From NCBI GenBank assembly GCA_011634665.1, contig WAEK01000009.1:1417501-1481500 (forward strand): 64,000 nt of DNA. Direction: 5' to 3'. Position 1 is the stretch's first letter. Each line of letters opens with the position of its first letter. This DNA is from Mortierella sp. BCC40632 (taxonomy: Eukaryota; Mortierellomycota; Mortierellomycetes; Mortierellales; Mortierellaceae). The notes below the pieces were generated by a model. It was not told the DNA's origin, made no database searches, and was given only the letters and a program-made list of their open reading frames with translations. Positions 57,947 through 64,000 of the stretch are shown here, one piece after another. Position numbers and translations under genes: made by a program.

Positions 57947-58151
57947 GTTCCGGTCCAAAGAAAGGAGGAGAGAGAGAGAGAGAGAGAGATAGAGAAAGAG
58001 TAAAAGAAGCAAAACAAACGGGATAAGGAGGTCAGCCAAGTCTGAGCAAGTCTCGTGACTGCCTTTCGATGGCGAAGGAGATAGCATACATGAGGGCACA
58101 GCAGACCTAATTTGGGTTCTGTGCGTCATCGACACACTTCAATACAACGAC
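57947..58151. promoter_or_regulatory. Compact divergent promoter region between an F-box gene and the ATG38-like gene
   Basis: Only 205 bp separate the two ATGs. The region includes an AG run (about 57966-57993) and no ORF of its own. It must hold both start regions, so the two genes may share control elements. No TATA box was recognised. Confidence 0.55.
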
Positions 58152-59801
58152 ATGGAGGAAACTGCTGTCAATCTGGTGCGGATCAAGAAAGACACCCATG
58201 TCTAGTAGAGACATGGTGGTAGGAGCATGGCGATTGCTGGCTTTTTCCTTTTTGCAGCATGCATTCACACTGGGCCTTTTGTCTATGTTGCTTAGGCACA
58301 TCGTTACGCCAATGCTGCAGAGGATTTTCAAGACAAGGGCCAATGGGAGGATGCCGTAGAAATGCACTTTCAGGCAGCAGGTACTACTGAATAACCTAAT
58401 TCGCACGCATGAAGGATAGAATGAGTACATTCTCAACCCGAAAGGCTCACTATCTCCGCCCACATTCGACTTTTCTTTTTCTTTTTCTTTTTGTGGGGGG
58501 GGGTGCGGTGGGGTTAACAAGACCAGTTCCTGTTGGCTACCAAGGACACTCAAAACCAAGAAGTACTGCGGACGTTAAAGTTCATGAATGCAAATCACAC
58601 CCGCCAAGCCAAAGACTTGCAACGGCGGATCGCCAAGGCCACTGCTGTAGCTGTGGCCGCTGAGGCAGCCGCTGCAGCGGCAGCGACAGCAGCGGTCCAA
58701 GCACAAAGCTCTTCCAAACAAACAAGTACCCGAACAAGGAGGGATGGAAGTATTTCATCCGCCAAGCCAGACACCTCGACCAACGCCTCTGCAGGGAGTC
58801 ATGGATCAGGAGGAAGGCGGCGTGAAGGATCTCTTGGCCAAGGTCATGCTTCTGAAATAACCCAACAAACACACGATGATACGGGCGATGACAACAGGAG
58901 TAGACTCGATGCTGGATCATATCTCACAACCTCTTCGGACGCGTCAAGCAACTCATCATCAGCAGTCGAGGAGTCGTTTACTTTTGTCAAGAACCATCTG
59001 GTACTCGTGAGGGCATGTCTCTGTCCAATTTATGTCCAATCACCTTTGCTGATTCTAATTCCACAGTGGCTACTGTTTTTTCTCCGATCTTGGACAATGG
59101 GTCTCTGTGATAGAAAGACGAATCGGACCCGTTCAACAAGTTTTGGGATGCTGTTGAGAATCTTGTACTCAAGATTTCGAGCCCAGTCGCATTCACATCA
59201 ATCCCTCTCGACGGCGATGATCCCCTACAGTTAAACTCGGGATCGACTGTGTTACAATCTCCCACCCAGGATGACCCTCCTCCTTACATTGAGCCTGTCA
59301 ACGCGCCCTTCGCTGTCCCTGGAAACACAGGTATCCCTACGAACTCTCAGGGCCATCCCACTGCCACTCGAACTCGCGCACAGGACACCCGACTGGACCG
59401 TTCGTCGATGCAAGAGTCATTCTTTATTGTAGATTCGACTCCTGTCTTCAGCAATACTACTTCCTCCCGGACCTTGCCGAGCAATCGATCTGTTATGCCT
59501 GGATTACAAAGGTTGCGTTCTGTAGGGGGACCAAATCGACCCGAAACCACGCCAATCCGCCAACCAAGTCCCAGTAAAACGTTGGAAGAATATGCCATTG
59601 AGAATCAGCAGCTAAAGTTGACACTTGACAAGCTTTCCAAGAGGAACTTGAAGATGGAAAAGCATTTGGAAGGCCTAATGCAGATGAGCGTGTGGACAAA
59701 GGATGTGCAACGCTCCGCAATGCAGCTCATGAAAAGTCAGGACATTCTCCGGCCAGTCAGGCAGTCGATCCAAGACTTGTCGGCTGTATCATCAGGTACT
59801 T

Positions 59802-59833
<32 letters not shown>

Positions 59834-60814
59834 TGCTGGGGCTCTTTTGATAGTATTATTTTGAGGCGTTGACCAAATTTTCTTTTCTTTCCTTTTCTTT
59901 TCTTTTTTTTTGTGTGTATGTTTTGCTTTGACTTTATAGCAGATAAGGCAGTTGCCATGTCCAGGATACCCATGAGTGGAAGCTCATCCCCTCTTGCACA
60001 TAACAACCTAGGGAGTTCAATAATACCAGCTGCTATACCGGGACATTCTGACCCAGCTAATCTACCAAGTAACACTACAGGAACCACGATGCAAGCTCAT
60101 CTCAAGGAACTTATGGATGAAGTGCAACATCTCCGTGTAGAGAATACAAAGTTGAATTCATTGATGAAAAAGTACAAACAGCGATGGGAAGATCTCAAAG
60201 AATCGGCCAAAAAACGTAGAAATGCTGCCCAACCTAGTACTACCTCGTCTACGCCTCCTGGTCAAGATCCAGAAACGGATGGACAGTCCGAGACCAATAG
60301 TGACCTGACAATGACAAAAGCCCGACTTCCTATCACCACCTCGAACCCTTACTCTCAATCATCCTTGGCTGGAAATCCTCACCAGAGAAGAGTTCTCCAA
60401 GAGAACAAGGGATCTAGCTTGGGTGGAAACAGTGGACCAATTTATGGAGACTCGGCCTCGCCCTTCGGTGTCAATCGATACCTATCTACTGCTCAGACAT
60501 TAGGGCCTACCACAGTCCCTATGTCACCCCGAGTCCTTGACTCTACAAGCTCCAGAGTTGGAACTGGCGCATTCTCCTTATCTTCTACCTCGGTCTCGAC
60601 CACAGGAGCCTTTGTAGTGCCTGCTCCTCTGCCTGCCTCCACTGCAGGATCAGGACCATCGGTATTGAGAGTGTCCGCTCCTTTGGGCGGAACAAATTTT
60701 AATGCAGGAGTGACATCGACCCCAATTCCATCAAATAGCCGACAAGGATCAAGTTCCACCCCGCTCTCTCCCCCTCCTTCGAATATATCTGGCACTAGTA
60801 CTGTAGACGATTGA
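58152..60814 (+). CDS. ATG38: NRBF2/Atg38-like autophagy protein (MIT domain, PI3K complex I subunit)
   Basis: Atg38/NRBF2 links the parts of the autophagy-specific phosphatidylinositol 3-kinase complex. Five exons: 58152-58175 (only eight codons), 58296-58380, 58522-59000, 59114-59795 and 59940-60814; phases agree, 714 residues. The first three exons join into an MIT domain: MEETAVNLAHRYANAAEDF, then GQWEDAVEMHFQAADQFLLA and QAKDLQRRIAKA, followed by a poly-Ala helix. Two later coiled coils are evident (EYAIENQQLKLTLDKLSKRN and ELMDEVQHLRVENTKLNSLM), as expected for the dimerising part. The rest is Ser/Thr/Pro-rich. It is far longer than yeast Atg38 (226) or human NRBF2 (287), so the extra regions are lineage features. 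The first donor is a weak GTGCGG, chosen because it makes the helix start match the family. Intron 4 carries about 27 T. Confidence 0.82.
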
Positions 60815-60927
60815 GATAGTTGACCAAATTAAACAAAAAAAAAAAAAAAAAAAGAAAAAAGAAAACTTCCTCTCTTAAGCACCTAATGTTTTTTACTGCC
60901 AGTCTGACAAAGTGCAGACCCCATATT
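60815..60927. other. Short convergent 3' gap
   Basis: Only 113 bp separate the stops of the ATG38-like gene and the F-box gene. The gap holds an A run (about 60835-60853). On the minus strand an AATAAA (60932-60927) overlaps the F-box stop, so the two transcripts probably overlap at their 3' ends. Confidence 0.6.
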
Positions 60928-63900
60928 TTATTTTCCATCGGTCATCGGGTCCCAGGTCCAGGTAGCATTCTGAAAAAGATCCTCACCGTCAATTAATCGA
61001 CCTTTCAACACGGTGATCTTGGGCCAATGTTTTCGAGCCCACTCCACTTCCCATCGACCCATCTGATGACTCAATCGACTAATGTCCAACACTCGGATTT
61101 GTTTCAACCCTTTCATCTGATCTAATCCCTGGGATAATGTCATCTCCAAGGTACTCTTGACAATATGGTTTGGTAATTGAAGTGGCCTTGATGTAATACT
61201 CTCTCGAGGTCGCCAATACCGAGCTCGTTGACGACTCTTGAGTAGAATCACCTCACGCGACGAACAGGCACCGAAACCAGGCTCATCCGAAAGGGTCAAC
61301 TCTTCTAGCTGAACAAGCTGTCCTAACTGACAGTAGACCGCTCTCCAGATAGAAGCCACTGGAGGACAATGATCGTCTTTCTCCATCAAAGGATTTGGAG
61401 CACCGTGACCTGTATGAATATGTGGAAAGGATAAGCGTGGAGTCGATGACGATGAGGAGGAGGTGGAGGAGGAGGAAGAGGAGGAGGAGGAGGAGGAGGA
61501 AGGTACGGACAAAGGTGATCGTCGTCGACTAGTGGTAGAGTGAGTCGAAGAGATACCCTCGTCTTTTGCATATGGTTGATTCGGACTCATATATCTCAAA
61601 TATTCAATGCCACTGATCCGAACCAAACTTGTGGCCGTTGCGTTGGATACTGCTGTGGCAATCGTACTTCCCGAAAGATCTCGAGGTTCAAGCCATTCTA
61701 GACAAAGTTCAAGTCGGGTCAACGTCTTGGAACAAGTCCATCCCATCGAAATAGTCTTCCCAGGGATCATTACCGCAGGCTGGGGCGGACTTGATGCTTC
61801 CTGTACTGCCTCTTTACCAAGAAAAGTCGACTCTGAAAACTCTATGGGATCAATGGAACTAGCAGTTCCTGGGAGATGAAGAGGACTATTCAATGTCAAA
61901 GGTTCAATCCAACCCATCTCATCCACAAGATCTGCCACGTTCAGAACACAGGGTTCGACACTCTTTCCCATTGAATTGTAGATGGGTGTTTCCAAGACTC
62001 GTAATCGAGAACACATTCTCAAGATCCTCCAAAGATCTGAACTCCGAATCCGGTCACAACCATCGAGACGCAAAGTTTCGAGCGAATCTCGGAGGTGGTT
62101 GACAATGGCTGATGTGGTGCGAGGACCGACATAGTGAGCACTCGAGATGGTCAATGTCCGTAACGGAGGAGGTGAAGGAGAAACATCCGAGAGGGTGAAT
62201 GTCCGTATCTGAGGAGGAGAAGGAGAAGTGTCGTCCTCGGAACTGGAGATGGGGATGGAAGTCACTGTGCCAACGGTAGCTGTAGTCCAAGAAGAATCAA
62301 ATGAATGAACAGAGCAAGGAGACGATGGTAGAGAGACACTCAAGGGTGGAGAAGGAGTTGAAGAAGAAAGAGTGAACGATGATGACATAAGAGACGCGAT
62401 AAATTGGGCGATGGTGTCGTCCGAAAAAGATGTATACAAGTCCTTGAGGGTAAGAGTTTGAAGAAGCGGACAGGATTCAGATAAGGACGCGCCTAGGGAA
62501 CTACGACTGTTTGTGTTTGGATATTCTGACATTTAAAAAAAAAAAAAAAAAAAAAACAAGACATGGTTAGTATCAGAGAGTATACAGATTCATGCAACAG
62601 TTTTTGCACAACAGTCTCCAAAGTAGTTACCATCTACGATATTGAGCGTCAAATCCAAAAGCTTTGGACATTGTGTGACAAGAAACTTGAGAAAATGAGT
62701 GCGATCTCTCGAGGTTCGATGGATAGGCATGCAATCATCATACGGAGTCGTTCTCATTCGATCCATATACACCAGTTTCTGTAAGGCAGGCAAGGCTTGA
62801 CTCGTATGGAGACCTGTCATCGAATGAACCATAATCCACCCATCTCGATCTTCTGTCAAACCATGATTCGAAGACAATCCTGCCTTGGATCTGGCTTCAT
62901 TATCTTCGTCTTGTCCAATCTCTTCTGTAAACTCCAACTCAAGCTCCTTTAAATCGCTCGGTAAGGCCAGGACAATGGCCTTGATACTCGCAAAAGGAAT
63001 CACACCATGTTCTGAAGATTTTGTTGATGAATGAATGCTGATCTTGCGCATCTTTGTAGACTTGGATAGAGTCGACAATGCATTGACAATCAAGGCAACA
63101 GCGTCAACGGAATGAAGCAACAGTTCATGAAAATGAATCTCCGTCAACTCCCGGTTGCACTCGAGTAATCGTTGAAGAGGTCCAAGAGGGCCTGAAAATG
63201 TCAATCGAGACCGGTCTGGATGTAGTGCCGTCTTTTCCCGTGGAAGAGACGAAAAAGATTCGGAACCCTTTTTCTTGCTCAGAGTAATGATGGATTTGGA
63301 GTCCAAGTGCTTGTCCGCTTGAGGAGAGACAAGGTCTTGTCCATGGCCAGGTCTAACGGCAACCGGTGATGTGGGCATGGACCGACTGAAGCTTTGCTCA
63401 TACAATTCGGTGACTAATCGATCCAGATCCCAGGTCGTCGTGGTCGTGGCGACAGACGCGGTTGGCCAGGTACATCGACAAGTCAAAGGTTGCGTCAACT
63501 GCAATGGCCAAAACATGAAATCGTGTTTCGGCTCCACCTTCCGTCGTGACTCTGAGTACTTCTGAGCTGACCGGCGCTGAGGCTGTGACAACAGTGGAGT
63601 GTGTGGTTGCGGCAGTATCTGTGGCGGTTGCTGGTGCCGATGTCGGCAATGCGTACAACTTTGACTGGCGTTGTCGGGCCGAAAGAAACTGAAATCGCCA
63701 AGATTCAAGTCAAGACGCGTTAGGTTACAGAGCCAAGGCACAGCAAGGTTGATGACATCCTGGTCCGTGAGACTTTTGAATCGGAGCGAGTGCACGTGGT
63801 GTCCGTGGCGAGCGAGCGCCTGTAAGAGAGCTGGATCCTGGCGTAAAGCTTCAAGGCGGGAGGACCAGGAGATCGAGAGCACTTTCCAAAGTCGAGGAAC

Positions 63901-64000
63901 AAAACAACGCGACCAGGCACGGCATACAAGAGTTGCGTAGGAGAGATCGCGTTGTGAAAGGTGAGAGCAAATCAGATCAGCGGCACGGCTGACCTCAAGT
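60928..64000 (-). CDS. F-box / leucine-rich-repeat protein, 5' end outside window
   Basis: Two visible exons: from the right edge to 62631, and 62525-60928. The intron 62526-62630 has a GTAACT donor, a TACTAAC branch site, 22 T, and then the CAG acceptor. At least 989 codons are visible. The first visible residues are inside an F-box (ADLICSHLSQRDLSYATLVC and RAWSRCFVPRLWKVLSIS), so only a short N-terminal part is missing. LRR segments follow (HVHSLRFKSLTDQDVINLAV, LTRLDLNLGDFSF, LTEIHFHELLLHSVDAVALI, LKELELEFTEEI, LLDLTLNIV, LQTLTLKDLYTSFSDD, LRTLTISSAHYVGPRTTSAI, LETLRLDGCDRI, LRVLETPIY, LEELTLSDEPG, IRVLDIS). Inserts rich in Ser, Pro and Gln interrupt the repeats. It is much larger than the other two F-box genes and is the only one seen with an intron. 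Confidence 0.83.

Overview
The window is fungal nuclear DNA. Its genes are split by many short introns (mostly 60-180 nt) with GTAAGT-like donors and TAG/CAG acceptors, and it encodes fungal-type families: a group X-type hybrid histidine kinase, RPA34, a fungal NIPA transporter, ATG38/NRBF2 and several F-box/LRR proteins. The intron density, long pyrimidine-rich leaders, low-complexity protein insertions and abundance of single-exon F-box genes fit an early-diverging fungus such as Mortierellaceae (Mucoromycota). That placement is inference, since no ribosomal or other marker locus is present.

Layout. 1-10693 (-): a very large hybrid histidine kinase (pseudokinase, AAA-type ATPase, helical repeats, GAF, PAS, HisKA, HATPase, degenerate receiver), cut off at the left edge. 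10852-11764 (-): mitochondrial ribosomal protein uL10m. 12429-13618 (+): RNA polymerase I subunit RPA34. 14626-16089 (-): a PAS-kinase-like Ser/Thr kinase lacking a PAS domain. 16.1-23.7 kb: a gene-poor purine-rich stretch (pyrimidine-rich on the kinase's sense strand). 23715-25178 (-): an F-box/LRR gene, followed by a decayed F-box paralogue at about 25.5-25.9 kb. 26926-35887 (-): a seven-exon gene for a 2752-residue RA/PH-domain protein. 36-44.5 kb: gene-poor, with a strand-composition switch, a candidate 51-codon ORF and a MITE-like inverted repeat. 44578-45060 (+): a small secreted protein. 45995-49819 (-): a NIPA-type magnesium transporter with a long tail. 51556-53404 (+) and 53658-55679 (+): a secreted M28 aminopeptidase and a pepsin-like aspartic protease. 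56261-57946 (-): a second F-box gene, divergent from 58152-60814 (+), an ATG38/NRBF2-like autophagy protein. 60928-64000 (-): a third F-box/LRR gene, cut off at the right edge.

Gene models were built by hand. For nearly every gene the donor and acceptor phases agree over all exons, which supports the splice positions. Several genes share broad themes: stress and nutrient signalling (histidine kinase, PAS-kinase relative, RA/PH scaffold, ATG38), ribosome supply (RPA34, uL10m) and extracellular protein breakdown (the two proteases). There is no operon-like system. I found no CRISPR array, no bacterial-type system and no convincing tRNA or rRNA gene. The main unexplained features are homopolymer-bearing introns, kilobase-scale strand-biased leaders, the F-box relic, the inverted-repeat element and the architecture of the largest proteins.
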